Part shown: one piece after another, positions 54,753 to 64,000 of the stretch | Numbering within the stretch: the stretch's first letter is position 1 | How the letters are laid out: each line of letters opens with the position of its first letter | Source: Urophycis tenuis | Taxonomy: Eukaryota; Chordata; Actinopteri; Gadiformes; Phycidae | Length of the DNA: 64,000 nt | Assembly (NCBI GenBank): GCA_036785325.1 | Contig: JAXIVH010000044.1 | Location: 1,180,001-1,244,000 of the forward strand | Direction of reading: 5' to 3' | Translations under genes and position numbers: made by a program | Notes under the pieces: generated by a model | The model's database searches: none | Told to the model about the DNA's origin: nothing | The model's input: only the letters and a program-made list of their open reading frames with translations

Positions 54753-55965
54753 ATGACCCCAATGAAGAATACGATTTTTGGAAGTGGGTTTCCCTTGCCC
54801 GGACGTGGGTCACCGGGGCCCCCCCCTGGAGCTAGGCCTGGGGGAAGGGCCCGTTGGCGAGCGCCTGGTGGCCGGGTCTACGCCCGCGGGGCCCGGTCGG
54901 GCACAGCCCGAAGGGACGACGCGGGACCCCCTTCCCATGGGTTCACCACCCGTGGGAGGGGCCAAAGGGGTCGGGTGCAATGTGAGCTGGGCGGCAGCAG
55001 GAGGCGGGGACCTGGACGGTCCGACCCTCGGCTGCAGAAGCTAGCTCTGGGGACGTGGAATGTCACCTCTCTGGCGGGGAAGGAGCCTGAGCTGGTGTGC
55101 GAGGCTGAGAGGTACCGGCTGGACATAGTCGGGCTCACCTCGACACACAGTTTGGGCTCCGGAACCAGTGTCCTTGAGAGGGGTTGGACTCTTTTCCACT
55201 CTGGAGTTGCCCCTGGGGAGAGGCGCCGAGCGGGGGTGGGAATGCTTGTTTCCCCCCGGCTCGGCGCCTGTACGTTGGGGTTCACCCCGGTAGACGAGAG
55301 GGTAGCCTCCCTCCGCCTTCAGGTGGGGGGACGGGTCCTGACTGTCGTTTGTGCTTATGCACCGAACGGCAGTTCAGAGTACCCACCCTTTCTGGAGTCC
55401 TTGGAGGGGGTGTTAGAAAGCGCCCCGTCTGGGGACTCCCTTGTTCTGCTGGGGGACTTCAACGCCCATGTGGGCAATGACAGTGAGACCTGGAGGGGCG
55501 TGATTGGGAGGAACGGTCCCCCTGATCTGAACCCGAGTGGTGTTTTGTTGTTGGACTTCTGTGCTCGTCATGGACTGTCCATAACGAACACCATGTTCAA
55601 GCATAAGGGTGTCCACATGTGCACTTGGCACCAGGACACCCTAGGCCGCAGTTCGATGATCGACTTTGTAGTTGTATCATCGGACTTGCGGCCGCATGTC
55701 TTGGACACTCGGGTGAAGAGAGGGGCGGAGCTGTCAACTGATCACCACCTGGTGGCGAGTTGGCTCCGATGGCGGGGGAAGATGCCGGTCAGACCTGGCA
55801 GACCCAAACGTTCTGTGAGGGTCTGCTGGGAACGTCTGGCTGAATCTCCTGTCAGAACGAGCTTCAACTCCCACCTCCGGGAGAGCTTCAACCATGTCCC
55901 GGGGGAGGCGGGGGACATAGAGTCCGAGTGGACCTTGTTCCGTGCCTCCATTGTTCCGTGCCTAT
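54753..55965 (+). pseudogene. Rex3-like endonuclease half, inverted
   Basis: Starts at ATG 54753 with a Gly/Arg/Pro-rich N-terminal extension, then LALGTWNVTSL, DIVGLTSTHSLGSG, VLLGDFNAHVGND, MIDFVVVSSDLRP and GAELSTDHHLV of an AP-like endonuclease. It stays in frame to ESEWTLFRASIV and then runs into unrelated AT-rich DNA at about 55965. It is the 5' half of E2. The N-terminal extension is in frame here, unlike the copy at 59.8 kb. Confidence 0.8.
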
Positions 55966-56042
55966 ATTATATATATATAGACACACATACAAGACAACAG
56001 TAAGAAACAACAGAAACAGGTCAGGATAGCAACACCAATAAA

Positions 56043-56804
56043 ATGTCAATGTTTGACAAAATGTATGAAAGACAAACAGTTAAGACAGATGGACAACAAC
56101 AAAAACATTCTACAGCCTTTAAATTACACATTGTAATTGTTAAAGTTATAATAAAATGTTTATATATAACCTACATGAATGTCTGTCTTTTTCTTCAAAA
56201 TGCTATGCCCCCCCAAAGTCAATCTCACTATCAAATAGCAAAGATGCTCATAACAGATATCCAACATTATAAAGAGGTTGACTCTGAAGTTGCGAATGTT
56301 GCTGTGAAAGCCTTCTCAAACCACTTGTGGTATCTGAGCAGTGAACTAGTTCCACTGGCTCTTTTCAGTGACAGAGTTAGTTCAGAGGTGAAGCAGGAGA
56401 TGGTAAATAAACTGCTTCAGTTTCCAAAACGTGCCATTCCAAAGAGTAGGTATGGATCTTATTATGGAAAACCTCAAATGCCTGTGGTGCCCAATGACCT
56501 GACAAATGTTAAGTTGTCAGATTTCATAGGGCAGGATTCGTGGTTCTTCTTCACAGCATTTGAAATCCAAGATGAGATTCTCTCTGTCCCAGTCACTGAA
56601 TGGAGCCAAATTGACTCCTACAACAGAATCAAGACAGTATTAACCAGTCTTTCTGTCACAAATGATGCTGCAGAACGAGCAGTGAAACTAACTCATGAGA
56701 AACTGGGCTCTTCCATAATTGAAACCAGGTTTCAGAACATCACCCATGTTGTGGAGAAGGACAGAGCAACATTTCCCAACATTAGAAAACCAAATAATAT
56801 TTAA
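56043..56804 (+). CDS. Unrecognised protein C-terminus, transposon-like (253 aa frame)
   Basis: The first 50 or so codons (before about 56200) look like translated AT-rich non-coding DNA. From about PPQSQSHY onward the sequence is protein-like: NHLWYLSSELVPLALFSDR, SSEVKQEMVNKLL, FIGQDSWFFF, PVTEWSQIDSYN and SLSVTNDAAERAVKLTHE, to a stop at 56804. I have an impression of similar C-termini in multicopy invertebrate and fish proteins, with a trailing N-D-x-A-E-R motif, but cannot name the family. It is much more AT-rich than the adjoining Rex3 copies. Probably the last exon of a transposon-derived or host-domesticated gene. Confidence 0.5.
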   Translation: MSMFDKMYERQTVKTDGQQQKHSTAFKLHIVIVKVIIKCLYITYMNVCLFLQNAMPPQSQSHYQIAKMLITDIQHYKEVDSEVANVAVKAFSNHLWYLSSELVPLALFSDRVSSEVKQEMVNKLLQFPKRAIPKSRYGSYYGKPQMPVVPNDLTNVKLSDFIGQDSWFFFTAFEIQDEILSVPVTEWSQIDSYNRIKTVLTSLSVTNDAAERAVKLTHEKLGSSIIETRFQNITHVVEKDRATFPNIRKPNNI

Positions 56805-57297
56805 AGTAACTAAAATTGCATGGATGTGGGACTTGTATGTGTTTGCAGTAGCATGTAAGTGATCAATAAACCCAATAGGTTAAGATGTTTAAAGATTTTT
56901 TTTGTAAATGGCTAGTTGCCAATGTTTAAAATATGTTTTCTCTAAGAAAAATCTTTCTAACATATCCCTTTGATGTAAATATTGAATTATTAAAATGCTA
57001 TGAATGACTTTCAAGTGATTTTGATTGATTTTTTAAAATGTCATTGTAATCAGTCTACTCGATTTTCCCATTTTCTGAATAATACAGATGCACAAATTGT
57101 AGCCACCCCTAGAGATTGTTCAATCTTTTTAAAATTCCACAGGGTCTCTTTCTAGTTGAAAAGGAACATCAGTGTGAAACTGCATTAAGGTCAGACAAGT
57201 ATTTAACTAATGCACCCTACCCCACAGAGCACGGCTAGGCCATAAGATGCTGCAGTTTTTAGTGTTCTTGAAGTGCAATCAATGACAGGTTAAACAT
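56805..57297. other. AT-rich non-coding DNA
   Basis: An AATAAACC near 56.865 kb could serve as poly(A) signal for the preceding frame. Nothing else seen. Confidence 0.4.
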
Positions 57298-57303
57298 ATG
57301 AAC

Positions 57304-57304
<1 letters not shown>

Positions 57305-57389
<85 letters not shown>

Positions 57390-57392
57390 CCT
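57305..57392. repeat. (CT)n microsatellite
   Basis: About 40 CT units ending in a C-rich tract. The apparent Ser-Leu open frame across it is not a gene. Confidence 0.95.
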
Positions 57393-58410
57393 CCCCCCCC
57401 CAAGCACTCACATACATCATGCTTACACTCCCCCCACATATGCACACATATACAAAACTACAGACACACAAATGGTTTCACACAGAAAGCTACAAAAGAC
57501 ACGTACACAGAGGACACACTCGCACAATACACAAATGCATGCATTTGTGTCTATTTTTATTCATATATACCTCAGTAAGACTCTGAAACCAATTGCACTA
57601 TTCATCTATTCATCTACCAATTGCACTGTCTGTATATATAAAAAAACATATATATATATGTTTTTTTTTAAGTTGAGACTTGACTTATGTACTATATGAA
57701 GTGAATTACAAGTTAATAATATAAAGCCCCCAGGTGGACTGGGGTCTGGGTGTAAAAAAAAAGGTAACCAATGGTAACCAGGGTACACACAGAAACACAC
57801 TAACCAACCAACACACTAATCAACTACCTTACCTTTCATTTCACATCCTGAAGTTTTTCAGCAAAGACAATTTGTTGGTAAGTTTATCTTTTTTCTGGTT
57901 ATAGAAAGATATTGATTCTATTGGGATTGGTGCCCTATATTTTTCTACATGTAAGGCGCTCACTCTACTTCTAGATTGATATCATTAGCTAGTTAACTTG
58001 TCAGATTGTTAGCTAGCATAGCCAGCCACATGTAGCAAGATAGTGCATACGTGTGTGAAAACGTGTGTGCATGTGTAATATGTCACTGTTGTAAATATAC
58101 TGATTTTCTGATGGTTGTCATCAAATCATCAGTCTGTTTGAGGCTAGACTTCAATGAAATATGAAACATTGAATGCTACACATGATGTCATTGTTGTAAT
58201 TAATAAACTGATTTTCAGATGGGTGTAATGCAGCAATATATCTAAGCCGGTCAGCATGCCAAAAAACGACAAAATGATTAAGACTGGCCAGCTGGTCAGA
58301 GTTCTTCAAAGCAGAAGCCTCCAACTCAGCCATCCCTGGAAAACTGCATCCTGCATGGTTCCCAGGGGACAGTAAACGACAAGTCCATACATATGAAATG
58401 AAAGACAACT
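57393..58410. other. Non-coding AT-rich DNA
   Basis: Contains CA-rich stretches near 57.43-57.55 kb and an AT-rich tract near 57.65 kb. No RNA or protein gene supported. Confidence 0.4.
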
Positions 58411-58961
58411 ATGAAATGGCTCAAGTCAAACCCAGGGTCTGGTACATATTCTGCTGGGATCTGTGGAATAACCAGCAATTATGAAGCGAGCCAACGTCAT
58501 AACCTGACTGCCCATGCCAAAGGAGAGTTTGTAGAAGCCATATGGGAAATGACAAGTGGCCGAGGCAAACATACAGAGAGACAACAAAGAGATCTCAGAC
58601 CATGTGAAATCGGTCTGAAGAGCAAGTGTAGCGAACAGTAGAAGCTTTTCAGAGTTTTATCAACCCATTTCAGCTTCAGACTTCTCAGCCCTTGACAAGT
58701 TTGAGTTCAGGAGCAGCTATGCCAGAAGAGGTGCGCTATGATGTGCTGAAAGCCCTGAAAAATGGCAAAACTCAAAAAGAGAAGTTCATCCGTGATCGAC
58801 TTCAAACAAAAAAGGTCATTTTCTTTGAACCCATTAAGAGGAACAGATTCAAGACAATGTCGTCTACCACACCTAAAAGGAAGCTTGTGGCATCAAACCA
58901 GAAAGTGATCCAGTACAAGTGGGTTTATCTTTTAAATCTTCATCAAATCACAAGGACTTAA
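58411..58961 (+). pseudogene. Broken fragment of a multicopy transposon-like protein
   Basis: The first frame (to 58641) has SNYEASQRHNLTAHAKGEF. After a stop, the next frame resumes with an INPFQ-like stretch and SLSSGAAMPEEVRYDVLKAL, FIRDRL, FFEPIKRNRFKTM and NQKVIQYK. The order resembles the linker region of uncharacterised repeated proteins in fish and cnidarians (a NPF motif, SSGxxxPEEV, EPIKKxKLKTF, then KxIQYK). At least one stop or frame change splits it. Function unknown. Confidence 0.5.
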
Positions 58962-59497
58962 GTCACAAATAAGCATCTCTAACCTAATGACCTATCCCTT
59001 GACTCTGACGCCATACTCCATCTCAACAATCGATGGCTGAGATTGTTACTGCCAGGTAAGTATACCTAGTACATGGCTCACATGCTGGACTGATTCTCTC
59101 ACATAAGAGTCTACATCATGGTGCTTACATTTTACTGACCATTATGCCACAACTAACAAACTACAATCGTTATTGTGATATCTGCACCCGTAAGATACAA
59201 TTCCAACACTCATTATTCGTAATATAATGAGTGAGTGAATATCTTTTTTGTTTCATGCTTTGCTGTATTCGACTTGATTTCTCAAATTGAGAAAACAACA
59301 ACCTCGGTCTGACATGATTCCTTGGATGCGTGAGAAAAATAAAGGTTGATTAAGTAGCACATCAGATAACACTCAGTACTTTTGGACTTTATCTTAGGAG
59401 ATCCTGTGTACTTTGTATGCCCATTGTGTCACAAAGCATAGAGAGAAGATTGACAGAAAAGTACAGCAAACACCAGCATCATTTGCAAAGATTACTG
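58962..59497. other. Non-coding DNA
   Basis: No feature I can support. Confidence 0.4.
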
Positions 59498-59570
59498 CGC
59501 CAAATGTGGGGCTCAAACCCACAACCCTGAGAATAAGAGTCTCATGCTCTACCAACTGAGTTAACCGGGC
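59498..59570 (-). tRNA. tRNA-Lys (CUU)-like, possibly a pseudogene
   Basis: The minus strand gives a 73-nt cloverleaf: D arm ACTCAGTTGGTAGAGC, anticodon stem TGAGA/TCTCA with loop CTCTTAT (anticodon CTT), T arm GTGGGTTTGAGCCCCAC. The acceptor stem has one C-T mismatch and two G-T pairs, and loop position 38 is T instead of the usual A. It is recognisable but degraded. Confidence 0.7.
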
Positions 59571-59645
59571 TCGGACTCAACTGCTACGTTGCGTTTCGGA
59601 GAGAACCTTTAAAGTCCAAATGAGTTGTTGACAATTAACCAGAAT

Positions 59646-62600
59646 GCTTTGCATGCACTCCTCCGAGAACCATCACCTTACCGTGGTGGAGGGGTTTGGG
59701 TGTCCTTATGAACCTGAGGGCTGTGTTGTCGGGAGCCTTGTGCTCCTGGTAGGGTCTCCCATGGCAAATTGGTCTCAGGCGAAGGGCCAGACAAAGAATG
59801 GTTCAAAAGGACTCAAATGGAAGAACAATTAAGAAGAGGAGAGACCCTGCCCGGAGGAAGCCCGGGGCCCCCATCTGGAGCCAGGCCCAGAAAGGGGCCC
59901 GTCAGCGAGCGCCTGGTGGCCGGGTTTGCCACGGAGCCCGGCCGGGCATAGCCCGAAAAAGCAACGTGGCACCCCCCCCCCTCTCTATTCTGTGGGCCCA
60001 CCACTCACAGGAAGAACCGTTGGGGTCGGGTGCATTGCCAGATGGGTGGCAGTGAAGGTCAGGGACCTCGACGGACCAGACCTGGGCGGCAAAGGCTGGC
60101 TCTGGGGACGTGGAACGTCACCTCTCTGTGGGGGAAAGAGCCGGAGGTGGTGCGGGAGGCGGAGCGCTACCAGTTAGATCTGGTGGGGCTCTCCTCTACG
60201 CACAGTCTCGGTTCTGGAACCGTACTCCTGGATAGGGGTTGGACGCTATTCTTCTCTGGAGTTGCCCAAGGTGCGAGGCGCCGGGCGGGTGTGGGGATAC
60301 TCACAAGCCCCCGGCTGAGCGCTGCTATGTTGGAGTTTACCCCGGTGGACGAGAGGGTTGCCTCCCTACGCCTACGGGTTATGGGGGGGAAAACTCTGAC
60401 TGTTGTTTGTGCGTATGCACCGAACAGCAGCTCGGAGTATCCGGCCTTCTTGGAGACCCTGAATGGAGTCCTGCAGGGGGCTCCAGTAGGGGACTCCATA
60501 GTTCTGCTGGGCGACTTCAACGCGCACGTGGGCAATGATGGAGACACCTGGAGAGGCGTGATTGGGAGGAACGGCCTCCCTGATCTAAACCCGAGTGGTC
60601 GTTTGTTATTGGACTTCTGTGCTAGTCATGGACTGTCCATAAGAAACACCATGTTCGAACATAAGGTTGCTCATAAGTGTACATGGTACCAGAGTACCTT
60701 AGGTCAAAGGTCGATGATCGATTTTGTAATCGTATCATCAGATCTGAGGCCGCATGTTTCGGACACTCGGGTGAAGAGAGGGGCGGAGCTGTCAACCGAT
60801 CACCATCTGGTGGTGAGTTGGGTCAGGGGGTGGGGGAAGACTCGGGACAGACCTGGTAAGCCCAAACGGGTAGTGCGGGTGAACTGGGAACGTCTGGAGG
60901 AGGCCCCTGTCCGAGAGACCTTCAACTCACACCTCCGGCGGAGCTTTTCTGGCATCCCTGTGGAGGTTGGGGACATTGAACCTGAGTGGTCGATGTTCAA
61001 AGCCTCCATTGCTGAAGCTGCAGTGGGAGGCTGCGGCCTCAAGGTCTTGGGTGCATCAAGGGGCGGTAACCCTCGAACACCGTGGTGGACAGCGGTGGTC
61101 AGGGAAGCCGTCCGACTGAAGAAGGAGTCCTTCCGGGATATGTTATCCCAGGGGACTCCGGAGGCAGTTGCAGTGTACCGAAGTGCCTGGAGGGCGGCGG
61201 CCTCTGCTGTGGCAGAGGCAAAGCAGCGGGTGTGGGAGGAGTTCGGAGAAGCCATGGAGAAGGACTTTCGGTCGGCGCCAAAGTGCTTCTGGCGTACTGT
61301 CCGACACCTCAGGAGGGGGAAACGGGGAACCATCCAAGCTGTTCACAGCAAGGATGGAACGCTGTTGACCTCAACTGAGGAGGTAATCGGGCGGTGGAAG
61401 GAGCATTTTGAGGAACTCCTGAACCCGACTAACGCGCCCTCTTTGGTAGAGGCAGAGCTGGAAGCTGATGGGGGATCGTCGTCAATCTCCCTGGTGGAAG
61501 TCACTGAGGTAGTCAAGCAACTCCGCAGTGGCAAAGCCCCGGGGGTTGATGAGATCCGTCCAGAAATGTTGAAGGCTTTGGGTGTGGAGGGCCTGTCGTG
61601 GATGACACGGCTCTTCAACATCGCGTGGAGGTCGGGAACAGTGCCGAGGGAGTGGCAGACGGGGGTGGTGGTCCCCCTGTTCAAAAAGGGGGACCAGAGA
61701 GTGTGTGCCAATTACAGGGGCATCACACTTCTCAGCCTCCCTGGTAAAGTCTACTCCAAGGTGCTGGAAAGGAGGGTTCGGCCGATAGTCGAACCTCAGA
61801 TTGAGGAGGAACAATGCGGATTCCGCTCTGGTCGTGGAACAACGGACCAGCTCTTCACTCTTGCAAGAATCCTGGAGGGGGCCTGGGAGTATGCCCATCC
61901 GGTCTACATGTGTTTTGTAGATCTGGAGAAGGCGTATGACCGGGTTCCCCGGGAGATATTGTGGGAGGTGCTACGGGAGTATGGAGTGAGGCGGGCACTT
62001 CTCAGGGCCATCCAATCTCTGTACACCCAAAGCGAGAGTTGTGTCCGGGTTCTCGGCAGTAAGTCGGACTCGTTTCCGGTGGGGGTTGGCCTCCGCCAGG
62101 GCTGCGCTTTATCACCAATCCTGTTTGTGGTTTTCATGGACAGGATATCGAGGCGTAGTCGGGGGGAGGAGAGGTTGCAGGTCGGTGGGCTAGGGATCTC
62201 ATCGCTGCTTTTTGCAGATGATGTGGTCCTGATGGCATCATCGGCCTGTGACCTTCAGCACTCACTGGATCGGTTCGCAGCCGAGTGTGAAGCGATTGGA
62301 ATGAGGATCAGCACCTCTAAATCTGAGGCCATGGCTCTCAGCAGGAAACCGGTGGATTGCCTACTCCGGGTAGGGAATGAGTCCTTACCCCAAGTGAAGG
62401 AGTTTAAGTACCTCGGGGTCTTGTTCACGAGTGAGGGGAGGATGGGGCAGGAGATGGGCAGGAGAATCGGAGCAGCGGGGGCGGTTTTGCATTCGCTCTA
62501 CCGCACCGTTGTGACGAAGAGGGAGCTGAGCCAGAAGGCGAAGCTCTCGATCTTCCGGTCTATCTTTGTTCCTACTCTCACCTATGGTCATGAAGGTTGG

Positions 62601-63040
62601 GTCATGACCGAAAGAACGAGATCGCGGGTACAAGCGGCCGAAATGGGTTTTCTCAGGAGGGTGGCGGGCGTCTCCCTTAGAGATAGGGTGAGGAGCTCAG
62701 TCATCCGGGAGAGACTCGGAGTAGAGCCACTGCTCCTTTGCGTGGAAAGGAGCCAGTTGAGGTGGTTCGGGCATCTGATAAGGATGCCCCCCGGGCGCCT
62801 CCCTATGGAGGTGTTCCGGGCACAACCAGCTGGGAAGAGACCACGGGGAAGACCCAGAACGAGGTGGAGAGATTATATCTCCACACTGGCCTGGGAACGC
62901 CTCGGGATCCCCCAGTCAGAGCTGGCTGATGTGGCCCGGGAAAGGGAAGTGTGGGGTTCCTTGCTCGAACTGTTGCCCCCGCGACCCGACCCCGGATAAG
63001 CGGTAGAAAGTGAGTGAGTGAGTGAGTGAGCTTTGCATGC
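59646..63040 (+). mobile_element. Near-complete Rex3-like RTE LINE with 11-bp target duplication (E3)
   Basis: The element (59657-63029) is bounded by GCTTTGCATGC at 59646-59656 and 63030-63040. The 5' part has CCGTGGTGGAGGGGTTTG, shared with E2's 5' end. The 3' tail is (GTGA)n rather than the (GATG)n of E1 and E2. It carries one long frame. Confidence 0.9.
60030..62999 (+). CDS. Rex3-like endonuclease-reverse transcriptase, 989 aa
   Basis: Endonuclease: LALGTWNVTSL, LVGLSSTHSLGSG, VLLGDFNAHVGND, MIDFVIVSSDLRP and STDHHLV. Reverse transcriptase: KKGDQRVCANYRGITLLS, EEQCGFRSGRGT, CFVDLEKAYDR, GLRQGCALSP and LLFADDVVLMAS. Thumb and tail: KYLGVLFTSEGRM, QLRWFGHLIRMPPGR and LLPPRPDPG at the stop. 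The frame has no stop for 989 codons. The N-terminal extension seen in the E2 copy lies here in a different frame (about 59798-60055), next to a C run near 59.97 kb, so the extension is frameshifted. If translation can start at the internal ATG the enzyme would be complete. Confidence 0.86.
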   Translation: MHCQMGGSEGQGPRRTRPGRQRLALGTWNVTSLWGKEPEVVREAERYQLDLVGLSSTHSLGSGTVLLDRGWTLFFSGVAQGARRRAGVGILTSPRLSAAMLEFTPVDERVASLRLRVMGGKTLTVVCAYAPNSSSEYPAFLETLNGVLQGAPVGDSIVLLGDFNAHVGNDGDTWRGVIGRNGLPDLNPSGRLLLDFCASHGLSIRNTMFEHKVAHKCTWYQSTLGQRSMIDFVIVSSDLRPHVSDTRVKRGAELSTDHHLVVSWVRGWGKTRDRPGKPKRVVRVNWERLEEAPVRETFNSHLRRSFSGIPVEVGDIEPEWSMFKASIAEAAVGGCGLKVLGASRGGNPRTPWWTAVVREAVRLKKESFRDMLSQGTPEAVAVYRSAWRAAASAVAEAKQRVWEEFGEAMEKDFRSAPKCFWRTVRHLRRGKRGTIQAVHSKDGTLLTSTEEVIGRWKEHFEELLNPTNAPSLVEAELEADGGSSSISLVEVTEVVKQLRSGKAPGVDEIRPEMLKALGVEGLSWMTRLFNIAWRSGTVPREWQTGVVVPLFKKGDQRVCANYRGITLLSLPGKVYSKVLERRVRPIVEPQIEEEQCGFRSGRGTTDQLFTLARILEGAWEYAHPVYMCFVDLEKAYDRVPREILWEVLREYGVRRALLRAIQSLYTQSESCVRVLGSKSDSFPVGVGLRQGCALSPILFVVFMDRISRRSRGEERLQVGGLGISSLLFADDVVLMASSACDLQHSLDRFAAECEAIGMRISTSKSEAMALSRKPVDCLLRVGNESLPQVKEFKYLGVLFTSEGRMGQEMGRRIGAAGAVLHSLYRTVVTKRELSQKAKLSIFRSIFVPTLTYGHEGWVMTERTRSRVQAAEMGFLRRVAGVSLRDRVRSSVIRERLGVEPLLLCVERSQLRWFGHLIRMPPGRLPMEVFRAQPAGKRPRGRPRTRWRDYISTLAWERLGIPQSELADVAREREVWGSLLELLPPRPDPG

Positions 63041-63363
63041 CATGTCTTTTGTACAGTTCACTTGCTCCTTGCAAAGCTTTCAACTTTAATTTTGAACCCC
63101 AACTTTGAATATCTCCTCTGTTAGATTGGTTTGGATAGGTTAAGGGCCACAACACTTCAATAGAAAGATTCTGATCAATGTTACAAAGGAATGCACTATT
63201 TGTGTGGCAAACAAACAATCAAAGGCTAAGTTATTCCTTCACAGAGGCAATCTCATAATATGCGATAGACATGGGTTGCAAAAGGTCCGGTTTAGATGAT
63301 TCCGATATTTTTTTGGTACACAGAAACTGGCATCACAATGTAAACTAGGAGAAGGGCAATGAC
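63041..63363. other. Non-coding DNA
   Basis: Contains nothing beyond the second copy of the Rex3 target duplication at its left edge. Confidence 0.4.
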
Positions 63364-63437
63364 AGGTACTGCTGGGAGTTGAACCCAGGGTCTCCTGTTT
63401 ACTAGACAGGCGCTTTGACCAGCTAAGCCACAGTACC
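63364..63437 (-). tRNA. tRNA-Thr (AGU)
   Basis: Perfect acceptor stem (GGTACTG/CAGTACC), D arm GGCTTAGCTGGTCAAAGC, anticodon arm CCTGTCTAGTAAACAGG with anticodon AGT, and T arm CTGGGTTCAACTCCCAG. Well-formed and probably functional. Confidence 0.88.
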
Positions 63438-63548
63438 TCTGCTGTCGCTGAGTGAAATTTCTCTGAAATTGGTCCAACGTGGCACTACCTGATGTGCGTT
63501 CATAAAGGAAAAATGGTAAGGAAAAGAATTGGAGTCTTACATAACTGC

Positions 63549-63622
63549 AGGTACTGCTAGGATTTGAACCCAGGGTCTCCTGTTTACTAGACAGGCACTT
63601 TAACCAGCTAAGCCACAGCACC
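63549..63622 (-). tRNA. tRNA-Thr (AGU), second copy
   Basis: Same anticodon arm as its neighbour 112 bp away. The acceptor stem GGTGCTG/CAGTACC has one G-T pair and the T arm CTGGGTTCAAATCCTAG one weak pair. Probably functional or recently so. Confidence 0.85.
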
Positions 63623-64000
63623 ACTTGGAGCTAAGGAGAGCTGCTTGAGCGAGCGATACTGTCCACTATACTAACGAGGAGAGGGCATAGGAGCCCAGCA
63701 GTCCTCTAAGTCAAAGCGCAACGACTGGACGTCGACTTGGCACAGGAACCCCAAAAGCAGGACAGATTCATCGGAGGTTCTGAGTAGACCTAGAAGCAGA
63801 TGGGTCAAACAAACAAAAACAAACAGCCATCCACTACCTGAGATTTTGCATCAATAAATGCCATCAAGGCGCATTGCTGCCTGCAGCAATTTGCGATTGA
63901 GGAATTACATAGACAAGATGTCAACCGTTCGCAAACAACAATCTTGCCCACAGTCCTTTCTACAAATGAACTGCGTTACCTTATTAATGAAGATGATGTC
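63623..64000. other. Non-coding DNA to window edge
   Basis: No gene or repeat that I can identify. Confidence 0.4.

Larger units (their letters stand above)
52691..55965 (-). mobile_element. Rex3-like LINE with inverted 5' half (E2)
   Basis: The 3' part (52691-54599, minus strand) runs from SYRAFLARGTPEA to the (GATG)n tail. Abutting it head to head, the 5' part (54600-55965, plus strand) runs from the 5' UTR through the endonuclease to ESEWTLFRASIV. About 110 bp that should connect the two halves is missing. A 5' inversion with a small deletion at the breakpoint is the usual product of twin priming during LINE insertion. Confidence 0.8.

Noticed and set aside
57298..57699. 133-codon frame starting with a Ser-Leu run
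   Set aside because: It is a CT microsatellite followed by low-complexity DNA.
63292..63624. 110-codon minus-strand frame near the right edge
   Set aside because: It runs straight through both tRNA-Thr genes.

Overview
The window reads as teleost fish genomic DNA from a transposon- and satellite-rich accessory region, with very little host gene content. Support comes from vertebrate-style splice sites, nuclear tRNA genes (Lys, Thr), a zona pellucida (ZP) domain gene fragment, and a fish-typical transposon set: Harbinger, Kolobok, hAT, Gypsy LTRs, an I/Nimb-like LINE and Rex3-like RTE elements. No operons or prokaryotic signals are present. All family names come from recognising motifs, not from a search.

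Layout. 1-3.75 kb: an mRNA- or LTR-like segment split by a Harbinger element with two convergent genes. 3.75-6.8 kb: one probable host exon, decayed tRNA-like sequences and LINE remnants. 6.8-9.94 kb: satellite array I, made of 214-bp monomers plus blocks that each carry one exon. 9.94-16.45 kb: a Gypsy 3' LTR with integrase fragment, a second inverted copy of the first segment (without Harbinger), ZP exons, a cluster of tRNA and tRNA-like units, and a solo LTR. 16.45-17.96 kb: more of array I. 18.0-21.6 kb: flanking sequence holding a solo LTR, a CCAAT-rich promoter candidate and a 5'-truncated I-clade LINE. 21.8-34.0 kb: a minus-strand terminal exon followed by satellite array II. 34.0-35.6 kb: a second copy of the same flank with a different solo LTR. 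36.8-49.2 kb: a decayed hAT transposon interrupted by a solo LTR (itself hit by a small hAT element and a Kolobok) and by a complete LINE. 49.4-56 kb: another solo LTR and Rex3-like copies, one with an inverted 5' half. 56-59 kb: two unrecognised transposon-like protein fragments. 59.5-64 kb: a tRNA-Lys-like sequence, a near-complete Rex3-like element and two tRNA-Thr genes.

Most notable is a possible minus-strand gene spread over satellite array II. It would have a three-CCAAT promoter near 35.4 kb, an exon repeated inside the satellite with its splice sites kept, a terminal exon at 22.27-22.80 kb and a poly(A) signal near 21.81 kb. Array I has its own copy of the promoter. Second, several insertions can be timed because their empty sites lie elsewhere in the window: Harbinger, two solo LTRs and the I-clade LINE.
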